From Candidatus Stahliibacteriota bacterium (GTDB lineage Bacteria; Hydrothermota; UBA3072), in the NCBI GenBank assembly GCA_004377355.1, contig SOIB01000127.1, positions 1 to 48,947 on the forward strand: 48,947 nucleotides of DNA, written 5' to 3'. How positions within the stretch are numbered: position 1 is the stretch's first letter; every line of letters starts with the position of its first letter. The notes beneath the pieces are model-generated. The model ran no database searches and had not been told where the DNA came from. It was given only the letters and a program-made list of their open reading frames with translations. A program made the position numbers and the translations under genes. Shown here piece after piece: positions 38,770-48,711 of this stretch.

Positions 38770-40756
38770 TCATTATCCTCCTTATTTCATCCCGCAGTTT
38801 TGCGGCTTTTTCAAACTCAAGTAGTTCAGCATGTTCTTTCATTTTACTCATAAGTATTTCTATCGCTTCCATTCTTTCCATTTCTGAAGAGAATTTTTCT
38901 GGGATATCAAACATTTCTTTAATATCCTCTGTCACTTCCTTCTTTGCACCAGCCACAGCAGTGGTTCTAAGTATTTCCTCCCTGGATTTTTCAATACTCC
39001 TGGGAGTTATATTGTGTTTTTTGTTATATTCTATTTGAACCTTCTTACGTCGCTTTATTTCTTTTAATGCTCGTCTGATAGCATCTGTTTCTTCATCTGC
39101 ATAAAGAATTACTCTTCCTTTCAAATTCCTTGCGGCTCGTCCAGAAGTCTGGATAATAGATGTCTCAGACCTCAAGAACCCGGCTTTATCAGCATCCAGG
39201 ATTGCAACAAGAGAAACCTCAGGAAGGTCTAGACCTTCCCTGAGGAGGTTGATACCCACTAGACAATCGAAATCCCCCAGTCTTAAGCCTCTCAAAAGGT
39301 CAACCCGTTCAACAGAATCTATTTCAGAATGTAAATAACGGACATTTAAACCTACATTTAACAAATATTCAGTTAACTCTTCCGACATCCTTTTAGTGAG
39401 TGTAGTAATAAGAACACGTCCCCCATCCAGAACTACTTTTCTTATCTCCTCTATCAGGTCATCTATCTGATTTTTAATAGGTCGAATTTCCATCTCAGGG
39501 TCAACAAGTCCAGTTGGTCTTATCAATTGCTCTACGACCAAACCTCCAGATTTCTTGATTTCCCATTTATCTGGTGTTGCAGAGATATATATGACTTTAT
39601 CCACCTTTCCCATAAATTCCTCAAAATTCAAGGGTCTATTATCAAGAGCAGAAGGTAGTCTGAATCCATATTCAACAAGGGTTTCCTTCCTTGAACGATC
39701 TCCACGGTACATCCCTCTTATCTGGGGAACTGTTCGATGTGATTCATCGATTATGGTAAGGAACTTGCCAGGAAAGAAATCAATCAGAGTATAAGGGGCC
39801 TGGCCCTCTTCCCTCAAAGAGAGGTATCGGGAATAATTCTCAATACCAGAACAATAACCTATTTCCCTCATGAATTCAATATCGTATTTTGTCCTGCTTT
39901 CGAGCCGCTGTGCTTCCAGGTATTTTTCCATACGAAGAAAATATTTAACCCGTTCTTCAAGTTCACGCTCTATCTGTTCTATTGCATATGAAATCCTATC
40001 ACCAGGAAGGACAAAATGATGAGCAGGATAGATATGAAAGGCTTCCAGCTCTTCTATTTTCTTACCACTGACAGGGTCTATTCGGTGAATACTATCGATC
40101 TCATCACCTAAGAATTCAACCCGTAACCCTTTAAATTCATATGAGGGATAGATATCCACCACATCCCCCCTTACCCGGAAATTACCCTGAATAAATTCTA
40201 AATCATTTCTCATGTATTGATCACTTACCAGCCTTTTAAGTAGATTATCTCTGGAAATTTCCATACATTTATTAATCTCGATAACCTGGCTTTTAAAATC
40301 TGAAGGTGAGCCAAGACCATATATACAGGATACAGATGCTATGATAATAACATCTCTTCTTTCAAGTAGTGATGTGGTGGCTTTCATCCTTAGTCTTTCA
40401 ATCTCTTCATTAATAGAAGCATCCTTCCCTATATAAGTATCGGTCTCCGGAACATATGCTTCTGGTTGATAGTAATCATAATATGATACAAAATACTCAA
40501 CTGCACTATCCCCGAAGAACTGTTTGAATTCTCCGTATAACTGTGCCGCAAGGGTCTTGTTGTGTGAGATTACAAGGGTTGGGAGACCAACCCTCTCAAT
40601 AACATTAGCCATAGTGAAGGTCTTTCCAGAACCAGTTACCCCGAGCAGTGTCTGGTGCTTCTTACCTTTCTTTATACCTTTCGTTAATTTTTCTATTACC
40701 TGGGGCTGATCCCCTGTGGGCTCGAAACTTGAAACTAATTTAAATTCACCCGTCAT
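38702..40756 (-). CDS. uvrB: excinuclease ABC subunit UvrB
   Basis: FEPTGDQPQVIEKL, GVTGSGKTFTMANVI, YYDYYQPEAYVP, UVR C-terminal motif. Confidence 0.98.
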   Translation of the reverse strand: MTGEFKLVSSFEPTGDQPQVIEKLTKGIKKGKKHQTLLGVTGSGKTFTMANVIERVGLPTLVISHNKTLAAQLYGEFKQFFGDSAVEYFVSYYDYYQPEAYVPETDTYIGKDASINEEIERLRMKATTSLLERRDVIIIASVSCIYGLGSPSDFKSQVIEINKCMEISRDNLLKRLVSDQYMRNDLEFIQGNFRVRGDVVDIYPSYEFKGLRVEFLGDEIDSIHRIDPVSGKKIEELEAFHIYPAHHFVLPGDRISYAIEQIERELEERVKYFLRMEKYLEAQRLESRTKYDIEFMREIGYCSGIENYSRYLSLREEGQAPYTLIDFFPGKFLTIIDESHRTVPQIRGMYRGDRSRKETLVEYGFRLPSALDNRPLNFEEFMGKVDKVIYISATPDKWEIKKSGGLVVEQLIRPTGLVDPEMEIRPIKNQIDDLIEEIRKVVLDGGRVLITTLTKRMSEELTEYLLNVGLNVRYLHSEIDSVERVDLLRGLRLGDFDCLVGINLLREGLDLPEVSLVAILDADKAGFLRSETSIIQTSGRAARNLKGRVILYADEETDAIRRALKEIKRRKKVQIEYNKKHNITPRSIEKSREEILRTTAVAGAKKEVTEDIKEMFDIPEKFSSEMERMEAIEILMSKMKEHAELLEFEKAAKLRDEIRRIMSEQIRERKGSSSNKKGFERGYR

Positions 40757-40787
40757 AAGTCTCCCGTCTCCGGTCTTCGGTCTCCGG

Positions 40788-41471
40788 TCACTTTATCCTC
40801 TCCCCAAATATCAAGGAGCCTATCCGCACCATATTAGAGCCTTCCTCAATAGCAACTTTATATGAATTGCTCATTCCCATAGAGAGTATCTCCATCATAG
40901 AATTTTTTGTTTCAACCTCTTTCAGCCTCTCAAAGATTTCCCTTGTGATTTTAAAATAAGGACGAGCATTCTCTGGGTTTCCATACATTGGTCCCATAGT
41001 CATAAGACCCTTAATCATAATATTTCTTAATTCTTCTATCTCTAAAATCGCCTCTTTTATAATGGACAAGTCCGGTAGAAAACCTGATTTTGACTCTTCC
41101 CGCCCACTATTTATTTCAAGTAATACAGGAATAATAGATTTACCAGCTCTCTCTACGCGTTTATCAATTTCTCTTGCAATATGTAAAGAACCAACTGTCT
41201 GGATTAAATCGAATATCAGAAGTGCTTTGTTTATCTTATTCTTCTGTAGGGGACCTATAAGATGCCATCTAACCCTTTCTGCTTTCTCTCCTAATAATTG
41301 ATATTTATTTAAAGCCTCCGGATACACATAATTCTCCCCTATTAAAGTTGCACCTGCTTCTATAACCTCCCCGACTTCATTATATGTTCTTGTCTTTGAT
41401 GCAACAACTATACTTATATCCAGATGGATTGATTCCCTTAATCTTTTATAATTGTCGCCTATTTTACCCAT
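40788..41471 (-). CDS. yggS: YggS/PLPBP-family PLP homeostasis protein
   Basis: VVASKTRTYNEVGEVIEAGATLIGENYV, WHLIGPLQKNKINKAL, GLMTMGP, LSMGMSNSYKVAIEEGSNMVRIGSLIFGER. Confidence 0.93.
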   Translation of the reverse strand: MGKIGDNYKRLRESIHLDISIVVASKTRTYNEVGEVIEAGATLIGENYVYPEALNKYQLLGEKAERVRWHLIGPLQKNKINKALLIFDLIQTVGSLHIAREIDKRVERAGKSIIPVLLEINSGREESKSGFLPDLSIIKEAILEIEELRNIMIKGLMTMGPMYGNPENARPYFKITREIFERLKEVETKNSMMEILSMGMSNSYKVAIEEGSNMVRIGSLIFGERIK

Positions 41472-41594
41472 TTTTTTAAAAAAATGGACATTGGTTAGTT
41501 GGATTGTTAGTGAGTTGGTCCCCTAAATTTAAAACCAACTGCTGATAGCTGATTTTGAGCCAAAATCTAGTCATATAAGTATCTTCGTTGTAGG

Positions 41595-41774
41595 GCCTGC
41601 CCCGTGTAATGATATGCGAGCGTCAACGGTAACTATTACACGGGGCATAGCTTTAGCTATGCAGAAGCTCTTGCAAATCAATTGGTTAGCTTCACGAGTG
41701 ACTGGCAGGCAAGATAAGTTAGTAATGACTAATTCTTTCACAATGATTCTGTTAAATTGAGGTTTGGAAACCTC
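41595..41774. repeat. nested palindromic intergenic element
   Basis: Outer 7-bp inverted repeat GCCTGCC (41595-41601)/GGCAGGC (41704-41710); perfect 13-bp IR TGCCCCGTGTAAT (41598-41610)/ATTACACGGGGCA (41635-41647); 8-bp hairpin GCATAGCT-TT-AGCTATGC (41645-41662); GAGGTTT-GG-AAACCTC (41759-41774). Confidence 0.75.
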
Positions 41775-41849
41775 CCACATTAGCTGTTAACTATTTAATA
41801 TCAACTGATGATTATAGACTTCGGACTTCGGACTATAAAGATACTCATT

Positions 41850-42806
41850 TCACCTCTTTCTTCCCGCATGAGCTCTTATAAAGAACCTTTTACCACCATA
41901 TTTGGTATCAATAATCTCTCTATCCTCTATCATACGTGATACAACTTCCCAATCTTTACCTGATCTCTTTAGCATTTTTCTAACATCATCCTCAGTCATT
42001 GGGTGTACAGCTGTTATATCAAGGATATCATTCCTGACATTTCCACTTCCAGCAAAGTCGTTATCTGCATATCCAATAAGGAGCTCCACCTTCTCGAGTT
42101 TTTCACTAAAGATATTGTAAGCAGTATTTATTACCTCTTCATGTGGAGGTCTTATCCACTTACAAAGAGGAGGACGTGTTGGAATTGCAATATAAGTCTT
42201 TTCTACTTTAAGCTGTTTAATAAAATCTGCAATCCTCTTCATTTCTTCAACATCATCATTTATCCCTTCAATAAACATTGTTTCAGTATTAAGAGCTCCT
42301 CTGTAGTTTTCACTGAATTTTATCATCCCAGAAAGTAAATCAGCGAGGACAATCTCAGTATGTGGACGGTCAATTCTTTTCCAAAGTCTTTTAGTGACTG
42401 AATCAATTTTCAAGGATACCCAATCAGCTTTTCCTAACTCTTCCCTCACTAAAGGATGTGTTAAGAATGTACCATTGGTGATTACCGCAATTGGAATACA
42501 CAGGTCTTTTAATAATTCTATCTCTTTCCCTAAATTTATATCAAGAGTAGGTTCACCGTCAGGTACAAAACTTAAGTAATCTATTCTTTCACCTTTTTCT
42601 TTCAATTCTTTTACTTTCCGTACTATCTGAATCCGTATCTCTTCTGGATTATAAAATGATTGTCTTTTATTAGTTAGTCTTAATGTTTTTCCAACTTGAC
42701 AGTAAATACATGAATAAGTGCATATTTTTGGGGGAATATGATTTATTCCAAGGCTCAGGTTTAGTCTCCTTGATGGGACGGGACCAAAAGGAATCCTATT
42801 CCTCAT
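41850..42806 (-). CDS. radical SAM protein (COG0731-like)
   Basis: FGPVPSRRLNLSLGINHIPPKICTYSCIYCQVGKT (CxxxCxxC), FVPDGEPTLD, ITNGTFL. Confidence 0.9.
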   Translation of the reverse strand: MRNRIPFGPVPSRRLNLSLGINHIPPKICTYSCIYCQVGKTLRLTNKRQSFYNPEEIRIQIVRKVKELKEKGERIDYLSFVPDGEPTLDINLGKEIELLKDLCIPIAVITNGTFLTHPLVREELGKADWVSLKIDSVTKRLWKRIDRPHTEIVLADLLSGMIKFSENYRGALNTETMFIEGINDDVEEMKRIADFIKQLKVEKTYIAIPTRPPLCKWIRPPHEEVINTAYNIFSEKLEKVELLIGYADNDFAGSGNVRNDILDITAVHPMTEDDVRKMLKRSGKDWEVVSRMIEDREIIDTKYGGKRFFIRAHAGRKR

Positions 42807-43776
42807 CCTCCTCCACTAGAAAATATTTCCTACTTCTTTTTCGGAGTTTCCTTACCAATTCACTCTCATATATCTCTCCAAAATAAAACCCCACACCTTT
42901 ACACAAATAGTCCATTGCCACAACCTCTACAATAGTGGCTATATTTTTACCCGGAATTATTGGGATCTTTACTTTAGGAATAATAACTCCTAGAATATCA
43001 ACCTCCTCTGTTTCCAGACCAGTTCGAGTATAATCTTTTCCTTTCTGCCACTTCACAAGTTCCATTTGCATCTCTACTCTTTTATCTATCCTGATGCCTT
43101 TTATACCATAAAGTACAGCTACATTAAGAATACCAACACCTCTAATTTCAATATTATGCCTAAGTACATCTTCTTTCTCTAACTCTTCACCAAACAACAT
43201 CTCTTTCTTCCTTTTTACGATAACAACATCATCTGCTACCAAACGGTGACCCCTTTCAACCAAATCAAGGGCTAATTCACTCTTGCCTATTCCACTTTCC
43301 CCTGTAATCAGCAATCCTACCCCATACACAGATACCAGGTCACCGTGGAAGCTCACTGAATCAGCTAACCGGTCCTCAAGATATGACTGTATAACTTCGC
43401 ACACTTTCCAGCTTGGTGCTTTAGATCTTAAAAGAGTAACTCCTGATTCCTCACATCCTTTAACTAATTCAGGTAGCCCTTTATGGCCCAAGCTGATAAT
43501 TAAAGCGGGAGGTTTGAAAGAGAGTAGTCGAGAGATTGCATTAACTCGCTCTTTTTTATTTAAACTAGAAAGGAAACCTATATCACGATTCCCCAATAAC
43601 TGAATAGCTTCAACTGGAAAATATTTGTCATATCCCACAAATATGTAACCGGGTCTGTTTGCAAACTTCTCTTTGATTGCTCTTTTTAGACCCCTCTCTC
43701 CGGCTAGGATCTCAACGTCAATATATCCCTTAAGATCATTAAATAGATCTTCTACTGTTACTTTAGCGGTAACCAT
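42796..43776 (-). CDS. hprK: HPr kinase/phosphorylase HprK
   Basis: GVGLLITGESGIGKSELALDLVERGHRLVADD (Walker A), NIEIRGVGILNV (HprK signature). Confidence 0.95.
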   Translation of the reverse strand: MVTAKVTVEDLFNDLKGYIDVEILAGERGLKRAIKEKFANRPGYIFVGYDKYFPVEAIQLLGNRDIGFLSSLNKKERVNAISRLLSFKPPALIISLGHKGLPELVKGCEESGVTLLRSKAPSWKVCEVIQSYLEDRLADSVSFHGDLVSVYGVGLLITGESGIGKSELALDLVERGHRLVADDVVIVKRKKEMLFGEELEKEDVLRHNIEIRGVGILNVAVLYGIKGIRIDKRVEMQMELVKWQKGKDYTRTGLETEEVDILGVIIPKVKIPIIPGKNIATIVEVVAMDYLCKGVGFYFGEIYESELVRKLRKRSRKYFLVEEDEE

Positions 43777-44062
43777 GATGATCAGTAACCCTGCTTTCGA
43801 ATTCTTTTATCTGTCTCTCAATCTTTAAAAAAGCCTTGGCAAAGGTATTGTATGCATCCATACCCTCAACTTTTGCATTAATTTGCTTGTGTTCAAGAAA
43901 AGCATTGATCTCGGTACTCTTTCTATCTCCTTCTCCATTTATAATAATATCTAGATGATTTATCCATTTATCGAATTTAACCATTTTCTCCATCTTCTTA
44001 TCTATTTGATTCTGCAGTTCTTTAGATGCATCAAAATGCCTTGTTATAAGCTTATAGTCCAT
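43763..44062 (-). CDS. hpf: ribosome hibernation promoting factor, short form (HPF/RaiA)
   Basis: MDYKLITRHFDASKELQNQIDKKMEKMVKFDKWINHLDIIING...; start at 44062 with GGAGGG; the track ORF begins at 44098. Confidence 0.88.
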   Translation of the reverse strand: MDYKLITRHFDASKELQNQIDKKMEKMVKFDKWINHLDIIINGEGDRKSTEINAFLEHKQINAKVEGMDAYNTFAKAFLKIERQIKEFESRVTDHHGYR

Positions 44063-45639
44063 TATCCCTCCTTTCTTATTATTGTATGATTCTTGCATTG
44101 TTCATTCTCATCAGGATGGTCTTTATTGAAATGCAATCCTCGTGACTCATTCCTGGATAGAGCTGATCTTGTTATAAGGTATGCTACTGTAATTAATGAG
44201 TGTAATTCTATAATATCCTGAGAAAGATAACTATTTCTATAGAGTTCCTCAATTTCTTCTAAATATAGTTCGAACCTTCTCATAGCTCGGTTGAGCAAGT
44301 AATCCCTTCTCACAATACCTACATAATCCCACATAGTCTGTTTTATCTCTTTCTTTGTGTGAACAGCCAATACACTTTCCTCAATGGTGGTTATCCTTTC
44401 CGTAGAAGGTAATATGTCCTCTACAGGAACACCACCAACCATCCAATCCAATGCTTCCTTTCCTGCCCTTGCTGAAAAGACCAACGCTTCAAGAAGAGAA
44501 TTGCTCGCTAAACGGTTAGCACCATGGACTCCTGTAAAAGCTACTTCTCCTGCCGCCAACAAACCTCTTATATCTGTTCTCCCAAAGAGGTCAGTATAGA
44601 CACCTCCGCACATATAATGTGCTGCAGGAACCACTGGTATAGGTTCCTTTGTTATATCAATTGAATATTTTAAACATTCCCTGTAAATATTGGGGAATTT
44701 ATTCTTTATCTCATTGCTGTCTTTATGAGAAATATCAAGATAGACATAATTATCTCCTCGCTTTTTCAATACGGAATCACAAGCTCTTGCCACAACATCA
44801 CGTGGAGCAAGTTCCATCTTTGGATGAATACCCTCCATAAATCTATTACCATCCATATCATATAACCTTCCACCTTCACCCCGGACAGCTTCTGAGATAA
44901 GAAACTGCCTTTCCTCTGGCTCTGGTGTGTATAATGTGGTTGGATGGAACTGGAAAAACTCCATATCTGCTATTCTACACCCTGCATTATAAGCCATTGC
45001 AACGCCATCTCCAGTGGCAACACCTGGATTCGAAGTATGCTGATAAACCTGTCCTGCCCCACCTGTTGCCAGTAGAGTTAATTTTGAAATCACTTGAATT
45101 ATCTCTCCTGTTGACACATCAAGAGCATATACTCCATAGCAGGAATTATTCGCCATAATTATTTCAAAAGCGAGATGATGTTCAAATATTCGTATATTTG
45201 GATGGCTCTTTATCGCTGAAATAAGTCCCTTTTCAACCGCTCTCCCTGTAAAATCACCCGCATGAACAATCCTTCTGTGGGAATGTCCACCCTCCTTCCA
45301 TAACTCAAGATCAGAAGATTTATCTTCAGTGAATTCTACTCCCCAATTAATAATATCTTTTATTCTTGAGGGCCCTTCTCTCACCATAATATCAACGGCT
45401 TCTTCTTCTGATAACCCTAATCCGGCTCTTACTGTATCTTCCTTATGGCTCTTAAAAGAATCTTCTTTATCAAAGACAGATGCTATACCACCTTGAGCAT
45501 AGTTTGTGTTTGCATCTGTTCTTTCTTTCTTGGTTAGTATAAGGACATTACCCTTATCTATGACACGTAGTGCAAAATTCAAGGCTGCAATTCCACTTCC
45601 TATTAATAGGAAATCTGTTTCTATTCTTTTAATCTCCAA
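44062..45639 (-). CDS. nadB: L-aspartate oxidase NadB
   Basis: FLLIGSGIAALNFALRV, NTNYAQGGIASVF, EGGHSHRRIVHAGDFTGRAVEKGL, HYMCGGVYTDLFGRTDIRGLLAAGEVAFTGVHGANRLASNSLLEALV. Confidence 0.97.
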   Translation of the reverse strand: MEIKRIETDFLLIGSGIAALNFALRVIDKGNVLILTKKERTDANTNYAQGGIASVFDKEDSFKSHKEDTVRAGLGLSEEEAVDIMVREGPSRIKDIINWGVEFTEDKSSDLELWKEGGHSHRRIVHAGDFTGRAVEKGLISAIKSHPNIRIFEHHLAFEIIMANNSCYGVYALDVSTGEIIQVISKLTLLATGGAGQVYQHTSNPGVATGDGVAMAYNAGCRIADMEFFQFHPTTLYTPEPEERQFLISEAVRGEGGRLYDMDGNRFMEGIHPKMELAPRDVVARACDSVLKKRGDNYVYLDISHKDSNEIKNKFPNIYRECLKYSIDITKEPIPVVPAAHYMCGGVYTDLFGRTDIRGLLAAGEVAFTGVHGANRLASNSLLEALVFSARAGKEALDWMVGGVPVEDILPSTERITTIEESVLAVHTKKEIKQTMWDYVGIVRRDYLLNRAMRRFELYLEEIEELYRNSYLSQDIIELHSLITVAYLITRSALSRNESRGLHFNKDHPDENEQCKNHTIIRKEG

Positions 45640-46883
45640 ATAGATGCTCCTAAAACAGCTAACCTATCTTCTATTTTTTCATAACCTCTATCTATATGGT
45701 AAATTCTTGAAATCTTTGTCGTTCCCTCTGCAGCAAGTCCAGCAATTAAAAGAGCAGCAGAAGCGCGGAGATCAGAAGCCATAACCTCTGCTCCAGAGAG
45801 ATATGGAACACCTTTGATAATTACATAGTCACCCTCACGTTTGAGATCTGCCCCCATTCTAACAAGTTCAGGGACGTGCATGAAGCGTTCTTCGAAGATT
45901 TTGTCTTTGACTATTGAAACCCCATTTGCCAGGGAGAGTAGACTGGTAAACTGCGCCTGCATATCAGTTGGAAAACCTGGATGTGGAGCTGTTTCTATAT
46001 TTGTTGGCATTATATCACGAACCATTTTAACTCCGATCCAGTCATCCCCTAAAGAAATATCAGCTCCAATTTCCTTTAGCTTATCCAGAACAGTTTTGAT
46101 ATGTCCGGATTCCGCACGTCTAATTATTACATCTCCTTTTGTAATAGCAACCGCTATGGCAAATGTTCCTGATTCGATTCGGTCGGGAATTACCCGGTAT
46201 TTACATCCAGAGAGTTTTCCAATCCCTCTGATTTTAATTTTACTAGACCCTGCACCCTGAATGTTGGCTCCACATTCTTTTAGAAAATTTGCGACATCAA
46301 CAACCTCTGGTTCCATAGCAGCGCCTTCAATAACCGTAACACCATTTGCTCTAACTGATGCCATCATTGTATTAATTGTTGCACCAACCGAAGGACCATT
46401 TTGTCCTTCTAGTGGTATGTTAGAACCATCCAGGCTTTTACCATATGCTTCAATATACCCATGAACAATTGAAATATCTGCTCCCAGTGCTTTAAGCCCT
46501 TTTATATGTAGATCAATTGGTCTCGAACCTATAGCACATCCGCCTGGTAAAGAAACCCTTGCTCTACCTAATCTTGAGAGAAGAGGACCAAGAACATAAT
46601 AACTTGCCCTCATCTGCTTCACCAGTTCATAAGGTGCCTCATATCCAACTGTTCCCCTTGTATCAATATAAGCGGTATCATCTTCTATGGAGATAGAAAC
46701 TCCAAGGGTTTCTAACACCCTCTTCATAGTGAAAATATCTTTTACCCTGGGGATATTTTCTATTATAAATTCATCCTCTGTTAATAATGTAGCAGCAAGA
46801 ATAGGAAGAGTGGAATTCTTAGCACCCTTTATTTCCACTTCTCCCTCTAATCTTTTCTCACCTTCAATTATAAATTTATCCAT
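45621..46883 (-). CDS. murA: UDP-N-acetylglucosamine 1-carboxyvinyltransferase MurA
   Basis: LEGEVEIKGAKNSTLPILAATLLT, MRASYYVLGPLLSRLGRARVSLPGGCAIGSRPIDLHIKGL. Confidence 0.97.
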   Translation of the reverse strand: MDKFIIEGEKRLEGEVEIKGAKNSTLPILAATLLTEDEFIIENIPRVKDIFTMKRVLETLGVSISIEDDTAYIDTRGTVGYEAPYELVKQMRASYYVLGPLLSRLGRARVSLPGGCAIGSRPIDLHIKGLKALGADISIVHGYIEAYGKSLDGSNIPLEGQNGPSVGATINTMMASVRANGVTVIEGAAMEPEVVDVANFLKECGANIQGAGSSKIKIRGIGKLSGCKYRVIPDRIESGTFAIAVAITKGDVIIRRAESGHIKTVLDKLKEIGADISLGDDWIGVKMVRDIMPTNIETAPHPGFPTDMQAQFTSLLSLANGVSIVKDKIFEERFMHVPELVRMGADLKREGDYVIIKGVPYLSGAEVMASDLRASAALLIAGLAAEGTTKISRIYHIDRGYEKIEDRLAVLGASIWRLKE

Positions 46884-48594
46884 TTCTTTTGATTGCTTTT
46901 AAAAAGTCTTTTAATGTTAGTGTATTTACTATTGCACTGGAAGGCAACCATGCCCTCCTGGCAATACCAATTCCAAGAATCATCCAGTCAAACATTCTCA
47001 GATTATGAGCATCTGTATTAATCATGAGTTTTATTCCCTTTTTATAAGCTTCCCTTGCATTATGTTCATCAAGGTCCAATCTATCATAATATGCATTTAT
47101 TTCTAAAATCTTCCCTTCCTTATTGGCTTTATCCAACACGCTTCCAAGATCAACATCATATCCTTCTCTTTTAGATATCAAACGCCCTGTAGGGTGAGCA
47201 AGTACTGTAAGATATGGATTCTCAAGGGCTTTCTCCATCCTCTGTGTTACCTTCTTTTTAAAGTTAGAATGTATAGCACCAATCACAAAGTCAAGAGACT
47301 TTAAGATATTTTCGTCATAGTCAAGGCTTCCATCTGGTAGAATATCGCATTCTATTCCCTTTAATATCCTGATTTTATCAAATTCTTTATTAAGTTTATC
47401 AATCTCGTCACACTGTTTCTTAAGGTCATTTACTGATAAACCATTTGCATAGCTTGCTGTTTTAGAATGATCAGAGATACCCAAATATGAATATCCAAAT
47501 TCAATAGATTTCTTGACCAATTCTCTAATTGTATTCTCTCCGTCTGAATACCTGGTATGGGTGTGGAGATTTCCTTTTATATCATCATATCCAAGTAGCT
47601 TCGGAAGTTGACCCTCTATAGCTTTTTCAACTTCTCCCCTATCTTCTCTAATCTCAGGTGGTATAAACTGCAAGTTTAAAAATTTATAAATCTCTTCTTC
47701 TGTTTTTCCTGCAACCATGGTATCATTCCTGAAAACGCCATATTCATTGACTTTTAATCCCCTCTTTAAAGCAAGAGAACGGATACGCACGTTATGATCT
47801 TTCGAACCGGTGAAATACATAAGTGCTGCTCCAAAGGATTCTTTGGGAACCACGCGTAGATCCATTTGTATATCCAACCCTTCTACTACTATGGAGGTTT
47901 TTGTCTCACCAGATTCAAGGACCTTTTTCACCTCTGAAAAAGCTGTAAACTTCTTCATCACTTTTCTATTATCATTTGACTCAACAAGTATGTCCAAATC
48001 TCCAACAGTCTCTTTCACTCTTCTATAGGAACCCGCAGGCGCTACCCTTGAAACTGAATCAACTTCTTTTAACTTTTTTACGATTTGGTCAACTGTTGCC
48101 ATAACTTCACCGATCAAGAAACGATGTTCTTTACCCATCCTCTCCTCATATACCTTAATATTCTCTATAATTTTTTTAGCAGATTTATCTCCTAATCCTT
48201 CTAATTTCTGAAAGGAACCATCTTCTATTACCTTTTTCAGGTCATCTAAATTTTCTACTCCTAATTCCTTATGGAGGGCTCCGAGTGTCTTTGAACCAAG
48301 GTCTCTTATGTCAAGAAGGGTGAGGAAGGATTTGGGTATATCTCGTGTAACCTCTTCATATTTAGACATTTTACCGGTTTCTAAATATTCTTTAACCTTC
48401 TTAGCTATACCTTCTCCCACACCGGGTATATTAGTAATTGATTCTTTTTTGCTTATTTCTTCTATATCTTCAGGCAGGTCTTTTATTGCTCGTGCAGCTC
48501 GACTGTATGCTCTTATTTTAAAGAAATTTTCATCTTTTAGGGCTAGTGCTTTAGCGATTTTAGAAAGAATTTCAGCAACCTCGTGGTTCTTCAT
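46876..48594 (-). CDS. polX: family X DNA polymerase with PHP domain (PolX)
   Basis: HhH N-terminus (ITNIPGVGEGIAKKVKEYLETG), GSYRRVKETVGDLDILVES, GNLHTHTRYSDGENTIRELV PHP domain. Confidence 0.95.
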   Translation of the reverse strand: MKNHEVAEILSKIAKALALKDENFFKIRAYSRAARAIKDLPEDIEEISKKESITNIPGVGEGIAKKVKEYLETGKMSKYEEVTRDIPKSFLTLLDIRDLGSKTLGALHKELGVENLDDLKKVIEDGSFQKLEGLGDKSAKKIIENIKVYEERMGKEHRFLIGEVMATVDQIVKKLKEVDSVSRVAPAGSYRRVKETVGDLDILVESNDNRKVMKKFTAFSEVKKVLESGETKTSIVVEGLDIQMDLRVVPKESFGAALMYFTGSKDHNVRIRSLALKRGLKVNEYGVFRNDTMVAGKTEEEIYKFLNLQFIPPEIREDRGEVEKAIEGQLPKLLGYDDIKGNLHTHTRYSDGENTIRELVKKSIEFGYSYLGISDHSKTASYANGLSVNDLKKQCDEIDKLNKEFDKIRILKGIECDILPDGSLDYDENILKSLDFVIGAIHSNFKKKVTQRMEKALENPYLTVLAHPTGRLISKREGYDVDLGSVLDKANKEGKILEINAYYDRLDLDEHNAREAYKKGIKLMINTDAHNLRMFDWMILGIGIARRAWLPSSAIVNTLTLKDFLKAIKRNG

Positions 48595-48682
48595 TCCTTT
48601 TAATTATAGTTTGAAAAATATAAAAAGTCAACCATAAAGCTCTCTATATTATCTTAAGACCATGATATTGAATTTCAAATTC

Positions 48683-48711
48683 TTGACTTTTGCTTTCTAA
48701 TCAATTATTAT
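48683..48711 (+). promoter_or_regulatory. candidate promoter (TTGACT-17-TATTAT)
   Basis: TTGACT 48683-48688, TATTAT 48706-48711; upstream of the plus-strand gene starting at 48907. Confidence 0.45.

Noticed and set aside
41571-41780. 69-aa minus-strand ORF
   Set aside because: Covers the nested palindrome element; the open frame looks incidental, with no recognisable protein motif or clear SD.
44062-44098. 37-nt nadB/hpf overlap suggested by the ORF track
   Set aside because: The hpf start is better placed at 44062 (GGAGGGATAATG), leaving only a stop/start overlap.
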